In this document: positions 28,426 to 37,514 of the stretch, piece by piece | Layout of the letters: every line of letters begins with the position of its first letter | Numbering within the stretch: the first letter of the stretch is position 1 | NCBI RefSeq assembly: GCF_000317205.1 | Contig: NZ_AJLK01000033.1 | Location: 25,796 to 89,795, forward strand | DNA length: 64,000 bases | Source: Fischerella muscicola PCC 7414 | GTDB lineage: Bacteria; Cyanobacteriota; Cyanobacteriia; Cyanobacteriales; Nostocaceae | Direction of reading: 5' to 3' | Notes under the pieces: generated by a model | What the model was told of the DNA's origin: nothing | The model's database searches: none | The model's input: only the letters and a program-made list of their open reading frames with translations | Program-made: the position numbers and the translations under genes

Positions 28426-28482
28426 CGAACACAGATGCACACCGATAAACACAGATAGTCTATCGGTGTGCATCTGTGTTTA
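28426..28482. repeat. Long hairpin repeat (ACACAGATGCACACCGATA)
   Basis: AACACAGATGCACACCGATA (ends 28447) is followed after 13 nt by its exact reverse complement. Degraded relatives (GATGCACACCGATGGACACAG etc.) lie near 40583, 45710, 46800 and 58026. It lies downstream of the osmoprotectant-binding-protein gene. Confidence 0.85.
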
Positions 28483-28555
28483 TCTGTGTTCGTTTACCCA
28501 AAAATACTTTGTCATTGCTGCGAAGTTAGATTAGACGTATTTCAGTTTAAAATCC

Positions 28556-29452
28556 TCATAATCCTTTCGATTTTCTAAACTCACTCACAACTTCTTTAAT
28601 ATCACGCAACTCCCCTTCAACTAAATAATTCATTTGCTGCATTTCGTCAGCTGAAATCTTGCCACTAAGTTGGGATATAGCAGTTCTTAACTTGGGATAC
28701 TTTTGTAATGTTTGTTGACGTGCGATCGCTACTGCTTGGTAAGGTGGAAAATACTGTTTATCATCCTTTAGCACTACCAACCCTAACCGAGATATTTGAC
28801 CATCAGTGGAATTACCATTAATCATATCAACTTGTTTTTGCAATAGCGCCCGATATATTAATCCTAAATCCATAATCCGGGGAGATTGAGCAAAACGTAA
28901 ATTATAGGTTTTGGCTAAACCTGGAAAACCATCTTCTCTTTCCATAAATTCATAACCAAAACCACCCCGCCATTGAGGTGTATATTGAGCAGCTTCAGAG
29001 AGAGTTTTCAGATTATAGCGCTTTGCATCTTCACCACGTATCACCATCGCAAAAGTATTTTCAAAACCCAAAGGTGGCATCACTTCTAAATTAAATTTCT
29101 GGGCGTAGGCTTGTTTTAACTTTTCATAAACAATTTTTGGATCTTTAATATCTTTCTGTTTTAATATAGTTACAAATGCTGTACCTGTGTACTCTACATA
29201 AGCATCGATTTTGCCAGCAACCAGAGCATTATGAGTCACCAAAGCACTAGTAAAACGGCGTTGCTCAACTTTTAAATTAGTTGTAGCTGCTATTTGTTGT
29301 GCTAAAAGTTCGCTTAAAATATCTTGTTCAGTAAAACCTTTAGAAGCAACAACAATATCCCCTCCAACACTACTTATTTTCCCTGTTTGGCAACTAGCTA
29401 GTGTAACTATTAAAGCAAAACTTAAAAGGCATAATGCTAAAAATCTTTTCAT
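28556..29452 (-). CDS. Osmoprotectant (glycine betaine/choline-type) ABC transporter binding lipoprotein
   Basis: A protein of 298 residues with an N-terminal lipoprotein signal: hydrophobic segment, then LASC lipobox. Mature part matches OpuC/OsmX-type binding proteins: VVASKGFTEQDILSELLAQQ, ALVAGKIDAYVEYTGTAF, and MINGNSTDGQIS. I chose ATG 29452 (MKRFLALCL) because the 21 upstream codons are hydrophilic and overlap a repeat. No partner ATPase or permease is adjacent. An orphan permease lies 33 kb away. Confidence 0.87.
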   Translation of the reverse strand: MKRFLALCLLSFALIVTLASCQTGKISSVGGDIVVASKGFTEQDILSELLAQQIAATTNLKVEQRRFTSALVTHNALVAGKIDAYVEYTGTAFVTILKQKDIKDPKIVYEKLKQAYAQKFNLEVMPPLGFENTFAMVIRGEDAKRYNLKTLSEAAQYTPQWRGGFGYEFMEREDGFPGLAKTYNLRFAQSPRIMDLGLIYRALLQKQVDMINGNSTDGQISRLGLVVLKDDKQYFPPYQAVAIARQQTLQKYPKLRTAISQLSGKISADEMQQMNYLVEGELRDIKEVVSEFRKSKGL

Positions 29453-29551
29453 AAATCTGTGTTTATCTTTTCTTGGTGTCTTAGTGTCTTCTTGTTGCAA
29501 AAATGGTTTTTTCACTACAAAGACACAAAGACACTCAGAATAAAACTATTT

Positions 29552-29604
29552 GTAGTAAGCGCTGTAGACGCGAAGCGGCTTCAAGGCAGAGTAGCGCTTA
29601 CTAC
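29552..29604. repeat. Palindromic repeat with 12-bp perfect ends
   Basis: GTAGTAAGCGCT at 29552-29563 and its exact reverse complement at 29593-29604 flank TGTAGACGCGAAGCGGCTTC, AAGGCAGAG. The inside shares modules with repeat family A at 15470. Located 5 bp after the argD stop, so it may act as its transcript end. Confidence 0.85.
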
Positions 29605-29608
29605 GAAC

Positions 29609-30895
29609 TTATGAGACAGTTACACTTGCCATTACTTTATCAACAATCTGCAACGCCGTATCTACTTCTTTTTCACTCACAATTAAGGGTGGTACAAACC
29701 GGATGACTTTAGCCCCGGCTGGTACAAGTAACAAACCTTCGTTAATAGCTGCTTTGACGACATCGCCTGCGGTAAGTTCAATGTCTGCTTTTAATTCCAT
29801 ACCGTTGATTAAACCCCAACCGCGTACATCAACGATGTGATTTGGATATTTGCTAGCCAACACTCTTAAACCAGTTCGCAGTTGTTCACCCCGTTGTTGA
29901 ACATTCTGTAAAATATTCTCTTTTTCTAAGGTTTGGCAGACAGCTAAAGCCACACCACAGGCCAAAGGATTGCCGCCAAAGGTGCTAGCATGTTCTCCTG
30001 GTTGGAAGACATCGCAGAATTTTTTGCTGATCATTGCGCCAATGGGAACACCGCCACCCAAACCTTTGGCACTGGTAAAGATATCCGGTTCTACGCCAAG
30101 ATATTCATAACCCCATAACTTGCCACTGCGCCCCATCCCGACTTGCACTTCATCGAAAATCAGTAAGACGCCTGTCTCATCGCAAATTTGCCGTAATTTC
30201 TGGAAGTAGTCGACATCTCCCGGACGAACTCCGCCTTCTCCTTGTAATGGTTCAATCAGAATCGCAGCAACGCGGTAATCACCTTCATCCAATTCGCTAA
30301 TTGCTGCTTCTACCGCTGCAATATCGTTGTATGGTACATAGTGGAATCCCGGTACTAAGGGATCAAAGTTCTTTTGATACTTCGGCTGGCCTGTGGCGGT
30401 AATAGTTGCTAGTGTTCGTCCGTGGAAGCTGGAGTGAGTGGTGAGAATAATAGGACGTTCGATTTGCAACAGTATATGTGCGTATTTACGCGCTAGTTTA
30501 ATTGCAGCTTCGTTTGCTTCTGCCCCCGAATTGCAGAAAAACACGCGATCGCCACAGGAATGCTCAACTATCCATTTTGCCAATTCTCCCTGTTCAGGGA
30601 TGTAGTATAAGTTAGAAACGTGATGCAGTTTTTGCATCTGTCGTGTCACCGCTTCTACCATTGCTGGATGAGCATGTCCTAAGGTACATGTGGCGATTCC
30701 TGCGACAAAATCGAGATATTCCCGTCCTTGGGTATCCCAAACGCGGCAGCCTGCACCTCGTTCCAAAGCGAGGGGAAACCGCCCATAGGTAGACATAACA
30801 ACTGCATCAAAACTATCAGCATCAAAGGCGCTAGATAATGCAGAACCTGACTCTGAAGTAATGGGGTGTTGTTGAACAAGAGTTTCTAGGCTCAC
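29609..30895 (-). CDS. argD: Acetylornithine aminotransferase
   Basis: PLP-dependent class III aminotransferase of 428 residues in arginine biosynthesis. NSGAEANEAAIKLARKY, SFHGRTLATITATGQPKYQ, LIFDEVQVGMGRSG and the PLP lysine K277 (FTSAKGLGGGVPIGAM) are all in place. The N-terminal ~30 residues before VVMSTYGRFPL are variable. It is a lone gene and diverges from the K+ channel gene, with a 141-bp spacer. Confidence 0.95.
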   Translation of the reverse strand: MSLETLVQQHPITSESGSALSSAFDADSFDAVVMSTYGRFPLALERGAGCRVWDTQGREYLDFVAGIATCTLGHAHPAMVEAVTRQMQKLHHVSNLYYIPEQGELAKWIVEHSCGDRVFFCNSGAEANEAAIKLARKYAHILLQIERPIILTTHSSFHGRTLATITATGQPKYQKNFDPLVPGFHYVPYNDIAAVEAAISELDEGDYRVAAILIEPLQGEGGVRPGDVDYFQKLRQICDETGVLLIFDEVQVGMGRSGKLWGYEYLGVEPDIFTSAKGLGGGVPIGAMISKKFCDVFQPGEHASTFGGNPLACGVALAVCQTLEKENILQNVQQRGEQLRTGLRVLASKYPNHIVDVRGWGLINGMELKADIELTAGDVVKAAINEGLLLVPAGAKVIRFVPPLIVSEKEVDTALQIVDKVMASVTVS

Positions 30896-31036
30896 CTGCT
30901 TAGCTCCCTAAATTCTTTATTGTAGGGTGATTCACTGGTCTGATAGAAATCTGTCAAAATTTCTTATCTTTACCTCATACTTCATCTTAAGCTGTCACTC
31001 AGTTATCCTCAAAACGAGTGGCGATGGTGAATAATT

Positions 31037-32101
31037 GTGTACTCAACTCTGGAACAGAAATATCAACGCATCCAAAAAGAGTTAATGGCAGGGGCAATTG
31101 CTCTTGGTGGTGTCTTTCTGATTGGTACTCTATGGTACGCCCTAGTTGAGGGCTGGTCATGGCAAGATGCAGCATATATGACAATCATCACCTTAGCTAC
31201 TGTGGGCTATGGTGAAACAAGACCACTAGGCGATCGAGGACGATTATTTACCATCGCCCTAATTTTAATGGGGGTAATCACTATCGGTTACATCGTCAAC
31301 CGATTTACAGAAGCAGTCATTCAAGGCTACTTTCAAGAAGGAATTCGACTTCGACAAGTGCGGCGGGCAATGGAATCTTTATCAGGGCATTACATCATCT
31401 GTGGATTTAGTCGGACTGGTCGACAAATTGCCACAGAATTTCAAGCAGAAGGCGTCTCTTTTGTGGTTATTGACTCTGATGTTGAATCTGTACGGAAAGC
31501 ACAGGAGCAGGGTTATACTATATACCAGGGCGATGCTACGTTAGATGAAACCCTCATAAGAGTAGGTATTGAAAGAGCAACTTGTATAGTTGCAGCCCTT
31601 CCTTCTGATGCAGAAAATTTATACATAGTTTTATCCGCAAAATTTTTGAACCCAGGCATTCGAGCGATCGCCCGCGCTAGTACAGAAGAAGCTTTGCAAA
31701 AGTTGCAACGCGCTGGTGCAGATGCTGTTATTTCTCCTTATATTACTGGTGGGAAGCGCATGGCGGCGGCTGCCCTCAGACCCCAAGTTATGGACTTTGT
31801 GGACGGAATTATCTCAGGTACAGACCGACAGTTATACATGGAAGAATTTTTGCTTGATCCAAAAGTTTGTCCAGTGGTAGGAATGACTTTAGGACAAGCT
31901 AGGTTGCGAGCGCAAACAGGTGCATTAATACTTGCTGTCCGGCGCAATGATGGCACTCTCATCGGCGGTCCCACTCCTGATACAGTATTTATGCCCGCAG
32001 ATGTGTTAATTGCTATGGGTACACCAGAACAACTGCGCGCCCTCAATCAACTTCTAGGGCCAATTGGTTCTAAGCAGTTACGGAGACCAAAAAAGATTTA
32101 G
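31037..32101 (+). CDS. MthK-like potassium channel with RCK domains
   Basis: A protein of 354 residues: two transmembrane helices (~17-38, ~70-90) around a pore loop with selectivity filter TVGYGE (55-60), then an RCK/TrkA-N domain (~118-235, HYIICGFSRTGRQIA, IDSDVESV, GDATLDETL) and a TrkA-C domain (~265-345). Layout is that of ligand-gated MthK-type K+ channels. Start is GTG, the only candidate giving a full first helix. Ligand unknown. Confidence 0.92.
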   Translation: MYSTLEQKYQRIQKELMAGAIALGGVFLIGTLWYALVEGWSWQDAAYMTIITLATVGYGETRPLGDRGRLFTIALILMGVITIGYIVNRFTEAVIQGYFQEGIRLRQVRRAMESLSGHYIICGFSRTGRQIATEFQAEGVSFVVIDSDVESVRKAQEQGYTIYQGDATLDETLIRVGIERATCIVAALPSDAENLYIVLSAKFLNPGIRAIARASTEEALQKLQRAGADAVISPYITGGKRMAAAALRPQVMDFVDGIISGTDRQLYMEEFLLDPKVCPVVGMTLGQARLRAQTGALILAVRRNDGTLIGGPTPDTVFMPADVLIAMGTPEQLRALNQLLGPIGSKQLRRPKKI

Positions 32102-32698
32102 TACCTTTTGCCTTCTTTATTGATAAAGTTTCATCTTGAAATTTTGATATTCAATGGCAGATAAGCCAGTTAACTTAATTAAGGGAAAATCATTAAATCT
32201 TTACATTATGAAAATATTTTTACTATTCCAAATTAGTATTGACTAACTGCTTGGATTGATAGTATTCCGATGCCAAATTAACTAAATTTATTTTGAAATA
32301 ATTATTTATTGGTTTATTCTCAAAGTTCTGAATTTCAGAATAATTAACTTTTTATACATCTTTAAACAATAAAAAGTAAATGCTTAAGTGGCTTATCTGT
32401 TCTTGCATTCAGTTTCAATATTCATCAAAAATTACAATATCTATCAAATAGATGATTATCAAAAATCAGCAATGCTGGTAGGCTGTTTGATAGCAGTCTC
32501 ACGCAAGCTAGTAAGTTTAGTTTTTTAACCTTTGTCTACTAGATATTTATTCCTAACCTACTATATTAATCACTTATGACAAAGATAAATATATTCAACA
32601 GATAATCAGTGAAAAGCTTTAACTAAAAGGATTTTTAACTTTTGTAGAGATGCGATGAACTGCGTTTCTACAAACTTTTGACTTTAGGGTATGGAAAG
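32102..32698. other. Intergenic region, no gene seen
   Basis: AT-rich, 597 bp. Just before tal there is TTTGTAGAGATGCGATGAACTGCGTTTCTACAAA (32640-32673), whose TTTGTAGA/TCTACAAA ends pair and resemble the end module of repeat family A. No coding signal. Confidence 0.5.
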
Positions 32699-33928
32699 AT
32701 GTCTAAAACTTGGCTAGAGCAACTACAGCAAATAACCATTGTGGTTGCAGATGCGAGGGATATCAGAGCAATTGAAAATTTGAAGCCGCAAGATGCTATA
32801 ACCAATCCTGCTTTGATTACTGCTGCTGCTCAAATGCCTGAATACGAAGATATATTTCATCAAACTTTGTTGCAAGCAAAGCAAGATGCAGATGCAGGAG
32901 CAACAATTGATCAGATTGTGTCTTTAGCAGTAGATTGTTTGCTTGTGTGGTTTGGACAGAAAATTCTCCAAACAATCACAGGTCGAGTATCAACAGAAAT
33001 TGATGCGCGATTGTGCTACGATACGGAAGCAATCATTGCCAAAGCGCGTTATCTTGTTTCTCTGTACGAAGCAAATAATATTTCTAGAGAAAGAATTTTA
33101 ATGAAAATTGCCTCTACTTGGGAGGGCATTCGTGCAGCTGAGGTTTTAGAAAAAGAAGGGATTCATTGTCATTTAAACTTACTATTTGGTATTCATCAAG
33201 CGATCGCCTGTGCGGAAGCTGGTGTGACTTTAGTTTCTACTTTGGTAGGGCGAATTGGAGATTGGTTCAAAAAAGAATCGGGACGTGAGTTTTATCCAGC
33301 CGCAAGAGATCCGGGAGTTCTATCAGTCAGCCAATTCTATAACTACTATAAAAAATTTGGCTATCAAACCCAAATTATGGTGGCTGGCTTTCGTAACATT
33401 GATCAAATTGCAGAATTAGCAGGTTGTGACTTACTAGCAATTTCACCCGTGCTGCTGGAAAAATTGCAATCCACAACAGGAGAATTGCCACGTCAACTTG
33501 TTCCGGCTCATGCTGCCGAAGCTCATTTCAGAAAAATACATGTTGATAAATACACTTTTTACAATATGCATGAAGCCGATCGCATGGCATACCAAAAACT
33601 AGAAGAGGGAATTGTTGGTATGTCAAAAACACTGGTTGCTCTAGAAAAACTTTTAGCACAATGGTTGGAATGTTTAGAAAACAAGTATATAAATAGCTGT
33701 AGCTGTCTCAGTTTAGGAAACATCTTTCGAGTCTACGACTTCGACGGTGATGGCTTCATCAGTCGTGAAGAGTGGACAGGAATCGATGCAGTATTCGATG
33801 CTCTAGATGTAAATCATGATGGGATCATCACTCCTGAAGAAATGGCAGGTGGATTAGGAGTAGCCTTTCACTTGTCATTCAATTCACTTCAGGTCTCCGA
33901 CAAAAGGTGTGAGATCAAAAATTTATAG
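32699..33928 (+). CDS. tal: Transaldolase with C-terminal EF-hand pair
   Basis: Transaldolase (409 aa) of the non-oxidative pentose phosphate pathway. VVADARDI holds the catalytic Asp, ILMKIASTWEGIRAA holds the Schiff-base lysine, and LVGRIGDW is intact. After the enzyme (~1-320) comes a linker and two canonical EF-hand loops: DFDGDGFISREE (347-358) and DVNHDGIITPEE (370-381), each with all Ca2+ ligand positions filled. ATG 32699 (MSKTWLEQ) is the start, and the frame extends 7 codons further only to a TTG. The phosphatase gene follows 10 bp after. Confidence 0.93.
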   Translation: MSKTWLEQLQQITIVVADARDIRAIENLKPQDAITNPALITAAAQMPEYEDIFHQTLLQAKQDADAGATIDQIVSLAVDCLLVWFGQKILQTITGRVSTEIDARLCYDTEAIIAKARYLVSLYEANNISRERILMKIASTWEGIRAAEVLEKEGIHCHLNLLFGIHQAIACAEAGVTLVSTLVGRIGDWFKKESGREFYPAARDPGVLSVSQFYNYYKKFGYQTQIMVAGFRNIDQIAELAGCDLLAISPVLLEKLQSTTGELPRQLVPAHAAEAHFRKIHVDKYTFYNMHEADRMAYQKLEEGIVGMSKTLVALEKLLAQWLECLENKYINSCSCLSLGNIFRVYDFDGDGFISREEWTGIDAVFDALDVNHDGIITPEEMAGGLGVAFHLSFNSLQVSDKRCEIKNL

Positions 33929-33938
33929 GGGAAATTCT

Positions 33939-34577
33939 GTGGTTTTAAAACTATATTTGCTGCGGCACGGCGAAACAATTTACAGCCAAACTGGGGGATA
34001 CTGTGGAGAGCTAGACCCAGAGTTAACACCAGAAGGAACACTCATGGCTAAAGCATTCGCCGAAGCACACAGTTCCATACCTTGGACAGCAATTTATGCC
34101 AGTCCCAAAAAGCGTACCGTTGCTACAGCCAAACCATTGTGTGATGCCATAGGGATGAAAATGGAACTGCGGGATGGGCTAAAAGAAATTAATTATGGCA
34201 AATGGGAAGGTCAAAATGTCGATTTTGTCAAGCAGTACTACCTAGATGATTACCTGCGTTGGTTAGCCGAACCAGCTTGGAACCCACCTACAGGAGGAGA
34301 AACAGCAGTACAAATTGCTAGTCGTGCTTCCCTTGTGATTGCAGAAATTCAGGAAAAATATCCAGAAGGTAATGTTTTAGTAGTTTCTCATAAAGCAACT
34401 ATCCGAATTGTACTTTGCAACTTATTAGGTATTGATTTAGGACGCTATCGCGATCGCATCGATATGCCAGCTACCTCAGTCAGCATCGTCAAATTTGATA
34501 TTCATGGCCCGATGCTGCAAGTATTAGGCGATCGTAATTATATGCCAGAAGAATTGCGCTTACGACCAGGGACTTAG
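33939..34577 (+). CDS. Histidine phosphatase (phosphoglycerate-mutase-like)
   Basis: A protein of 212 residues. LYLLRHGETIYS holds the phospho-acceptor His, ASPKKRTVATAKP follows, then LKEINYGKWEG with the acid residue and VVSHKATIRIV with the second His. Substrate unknown: broad sugar phosphatase or cofactor-dependent mutase. I placed the start at GTG 33939, with AGGGG about 9 nt upstream. A longer frame from GTG 33909 would overlap tal by 20 bp. Close spacing to tal suggests one transcript and a role in sugar-phosphate metabolism. Confidence 0.88.
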   Translation: MVLKLYLLRHGETIYSQTGGYCGELDPELTPEGTLMAKAFAEAHSSIPWTAIYASPKKRTVATAKPLCDAIGMKMELRDGLKEINYGKWEGQNVDFVKQYYLDDYLRWLAEPAWNPPTGGETAVQIASRASLVIAEIQEKYPEGNVLVVSHKATIRIVLCNLLGIDLGRYRDRIDMPATSVSIVKFDIHGPMLQVLGDRNYMPEELRLRPGT

Positions 34578-34767
34578 GAGGTGGGGAGGTGGGGAGGTGG
34601 GGAACTCACCGGCCCCCACTCCCTGTCGGTCGTGGGGATTAGGGGCAGTGGGGAGATGGGGAGTGTCAGGAGTGTGAGGAGTAAGAGATAACTACTAAGC
34701 ACTAACCACCGACAAATAACAAACAACAAACAACAACCAACCACTAACAACTAACCACTAACTAATT
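34578..34767. repeat. Tandem and GC-rich repeats before ackA
   Basis: GGTGGGGA units (three, 34581-34603), then GGGAACTCACCGGCCCCCAC, related to the GC-rich mosaic at 3240-3665, then CAACAAACAAC and ACTAACC-type units up to the ackA ATG. No gene. Confidence 0.8.
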
Positions 34768-35991
34768 ATGAAAATTTTAGTACTTAATTCTGGGTCAAGT
34801 AGCCAGAAAAGTTGTTTATATGAAATAGTTGGGCAGCAGTTACCAGGGCATCCACCAAAACCAGTTTGGCAAGCTAGTGTAGACTGGACTCATCATCAAG
34901 GATTTGCTGAACTCGAAGTTAAAACTGCTGAGAACGCAGTTTGCAAAGAAAAAATTCAGGCTGATTCCTATACATCTGTAACTGAACGTGTGTTACAGAC
35001 TCTGCTTGAGGGTGAAACACAGGTAATCAAAGAAGCTAAGGAAATTGATGCTGTTGGTCATCGGGTAGTACATGGTGGTCAAGAATATAATCAGGCAACT
35101 TTAGTGACAAAAGAAGTCAAAGCAGCCATCAGACGTTTAGCAAGTTTTGCCCCAATTCACAATCCAGCCAATTTGGAGGGAATAGAAGCAACTGAGAAGG
35201 TATTTCCTGAGGCTGCCCAAGTGGCAGTATTTGATACAGGCTTTCACAGCCAAATCCCTCTAAGCGCGGCTGTTTACCCCGGTCCTTATGCATGGTATGA
35301 AAAAGAAGGTATCCGTCGTTACGGTTTTCACGGTATTAGTCACCAGTATTGTTCCCAACGGACAGCACAATTATTAGGCAAAGACTTAAATTCCTTGCGC
35401 CTGATTACATGTCATTTAGGCAATGGTTGCTCTTTGACAGCAATTAAAGATGGCAAAAGTATTGATACAACAATGGGATTTACTCCCTTGGATGGGTTGA
35501 TGATGGGGACTCGTTGCGGTTCTCTCGATCCTGGTATTTTAATTTACCTTTTACGCCATCAAGGAATAGATGCTGACAAATTAGATGATATTCTCAATCA
35601 CGACTCTGGGTTAAAAGGCATTTCAGGCATTTCTGGTGATATGCGTGCTATCCAAACTGCTATTGGCGAAGGTAATACCCGTGCCCAGTTAGCTTTTGAT
35701 ATGTATATTCATAGATTGCGATCGCACATTGGTTCGATGTTGGCTGTACTGGGAGGATTAGACGCGATTGTGTTTACTGGTGGCATCGGGGAAAATCATT
35801 CCTTAACGCGATCAGCAGCCTGTGAAGCCTTTGCCTTTTTAGGACTAAAAGTTGATGAAACCAAAAATCAAGCTTCACCCAAAGATGAAGATATTGCAGC
35901 AGTAGATTCCAGTATTCGCGTTTTAGTCATCCAAACTCAAGAAGATTGGGCGATCGCTGAGGAATGCTGGCATTTATTGCACAAAAGTTAA
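34768..35991 (+). CDS. ackA: Acetate kinase
   Basis: 407 aa, full length. Reversibly converts acetyl phosphate + ADP to acetate + ATP. ASKHA-fold motifs: KILVLNSGSSSQK, GHRVVHGGQEY, FDTGFHSQIP, RYGFHGISHQYC, GNGCSLTAIKDGKSIDTTMG and FTGGIGEN. No pta or phosphoketolase gene is in the window. In this context (transaldolase, transketolase-like) acetyl phosphate from a phosphoketolase elsewhere is a likely substrate, by inference. Confidence 0.97.
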   Translation: MKILVLNSGSSSQKSCLYEIVGQQLPGHPPKPVWQASVDWTHHQGFAELEVKTAENAVCKEKIQADSYTSVTERVLQTLLEGETQVIKEAKEIDAVGHRVVHGGQEYNQATLVTKEVKAAIRRLASFAPIHNPANLEGIEATEKVFPEAAQVAVFDTGFHSQIPLSAAVYPGPYAWYEKEGIRRYGFHGISHQYCSQRTAQLLGKDLNSLRLITCHLGNGCSLTAIKDGKSIDTTMGFTPLDGLMMGTRCGSLDPGILIYLLRHQGIDADKLDDILNHDSGLKGISGISGDMRAIQTAIGEGNTRAQLAFDMYIHRLRSHIGSMLAVLGGLDAIVFTGGIGENHSLTRSAACEAFAFLGLKVDETKNQASPKDEDIAAVDSSIRVLVIQTQEDWAIAEECWHLLHKS

Positions 35992-36017
35992 TAGTTAGTA
36001 GTTAGTTGTTAGTGGTT

Positions 36018-36046
36018 GTACCAGACGTGCCATGGCACGTCTGTAC
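36018..36046. repeat. 29-bp palindromic repeat, GACGTGCCATGG family
   Basis: GTACCAGACGTGCCATGGCA and CGTCTGTAC; reverse-orientation copy of 13974-14002. Confidence 0.9.
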
Positions 36047-36195
36047 ATTGGTTATTTCTAAAGCCTAATACCTTCTGCCATTTGCCTTCTTTTCAAACTA
36101 GATGTGAATTGTCAAAGGATACAAGGTGCGATCGCTCATTTAGCAAATTGAATTATTAAATAGTAGTTCACCAAATTGATTTTGACAGTTTGGCT

Positions 36196-36228
36196 AGATC
36201 CCCGACTTTTTTAAAAAGTCGGGGATCT
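36196..36228. repeat. Palindromic repeat, GATCCCCGACTT family
   Basis: AGATCCCCGACTT and AAGTCGGGGATCT, 13-bp perfect stem; the loop TTTTAAA extends the pairing. Confidence 0.9.
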
Positions 36229-36511
36229 GAGGTCTCGCAAGCTGTCAAAACTTGTGTGGTAGAGTAGTAGTCCTAATCTCTTTACCCACAATTGAGAAAT
36301 AGAAAAAAACGCAGATTTACTGCGCTTTGTTAAAGGATGATTCAATTCACTCATTCGTTGGCAACTTTTTCTCAAGAATGCGTACGTACTCAAGACACCT
36401 AAAAGCCTTAGTTTCAGTTTATGATTATCCACGTTATTTTCTAGTTTTTCCAGAGCAGATAAGCCAGTTAACCTACCCAGTTAAGCCAGATAGTTCTTAT
36501 AAAATATTCTC

Positions 36512-36584
36512 TATAGCAATTCTCACATCGCCCAGATCCCCGACTTTTTAGAAAAGTCGGGGATCTTGTTTTAGGATTGCTATA
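36512..36584. repeat. Nested palindromic element with TATAGCAAT ends
   Basis: Perfect 9-bp terminal inverted repeats TATAGCAAT (36512-36520) and ATTGCTATA (36576-36584) enclose an inner hairpin AGATCCCCGACTT/AAGTCGGGGATCT (36534-36566). The 12741 copy retains the inner hairpin and one such end. Confidence 0.8.
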
Positions 36585-36727
36585 AAGTTAAAACTTTTTT
36601 CTTCCTTTCTGCCTTACCCGAAGGGCAAATCAACACTATCTACCGCATTTTCTTTTCATACAACTTAAAAAATGTCTGCGATAGATAAATAACAAAGTCT
36701 AAATATAAAAACAAATCCAAAATACGA

Positions 36728-37006
36728 TCACTGCTGCGGCAGAGAACAATACATACGGAATGTTTCGCGTCTTAAAACAATACATGAAGTTTCAGAGCTA
36801 TTTCCATAAGTTTCATTATTATTAACAGCTTTATTCTTGATTAATGCTGTAGTCGAAATAGCGGCACATACTAAAGCAAAAGTCCCAATTAATATAGTTT
36901 TTGGCTTAATTTTTGGATTGATTTTTTTCTGAATATTGGATACTTTCGATTGACAACAAACCTGTTTTGGAGACCAAAAATGGTTATCAAAGTCGTAGTA
37001 ACTCAT
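36728..37006 (-). CDS. Hypothetical small membrane protein
   Basis: A protein of 92 residues of unknown function. A polar N-terminus with two adjacent Cys (KQVCCQS) is followed by a Lys-rich stretch, one transmembrane segment (ILIGTFALVCAAISTTALI, ~38-56), and a C-terminal part with two further Cys. AAGGAG lies 12 nt upstream of the ATG, slightly far. Codon use is AT-rich like the surroundings. It may be a lineage-specific gene or chance. Confidence 0.45.
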   Translation of the reverse strand: MSYYDFDNHFWSPKQVCCQSKVSNIQKKINPKIKPKTILIGTFALVCAAISTTALIKNKAVNNNETYGNSSETSCIVLRRETFRMYCSLPQQ

Positions 37007-37514
37007 CTATTTAATTAGCTCCTTAGCTATCTGAAAGTAAGAATTCAATAGTCACTTTGCCAATAATTATGAATTATTGTAGACGTTGGCGTTCAGTCAA
37101 TGATATACCATCTCGCTCAAAAGTGTTTATATAAATATTAAGTAATTATGAGTTTTCTTTAATAACTCATTTCTATAGATAATCAATATATGAGTTATAA
37201 AAATCTATATGTGAATAGAAAAATAAAACTTTCTTGCTTATAGAGAAACAATAGGTAGTGAAACTAAGTTAATTGACTCAATGCTAGAGTTTTTATTTCA
37301 TAAATAGCCAAAATAATCACAAAATCACTATTTAAGCGAATCACTGAGAGCTTATTTATAAAGTCAATATTAAGTAGGGTGTGTTACGGCTATGCAAGGA
37401 TTTCGGAGTTTGAGAAAGTGAGGATTAGCCGTAACGCACCGAGAAAGATGGTGCGTTAAGCGTTGCTATAACGCACCCTACAATTTAAGGTTTACTTTAT
37501 AAATTATCTCTGAC
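37007..37514. other. Intergenic region with a mobile-type repeat
   Basis: AT-rich sequence followed by the 126-bp palindromic element at 37374-37499, which ends just before the BrkB-family gene's stop. No gene. Confidence 0.6.
37374..37499. repeat. GTAGGGTGTGTTA element (MITE-like), copy 1
   Basis: Ends GTAGGGTGTGTTA (37374-37386) and TAACGCACCCTAC (37469-37481) are inverted with 12 of 13 matches. Inside, GTTACGGCTA pairs with TAGCCGTAAC region, making a cruciform. A conserved tail CAATTTAAGGTTTACTT follows. Second copy at 63553-63677. Confidence 0.85.

Larger units (their letters stand above)
35992..36727. other. Repeat-rich intergenic region
   Basis: No supported gene in 736 bp. Contains a palindromic repeat at 36018-36046 and two GATCCCCGACTT-family hairpins (36196-36228 and inside 36512-36584). 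CAGATAAGCCAGTTAA at ~36457 recurs at 32158 and 44929. Short open frames here overlap the hairpins and are not believed. Confidence 0.6.
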
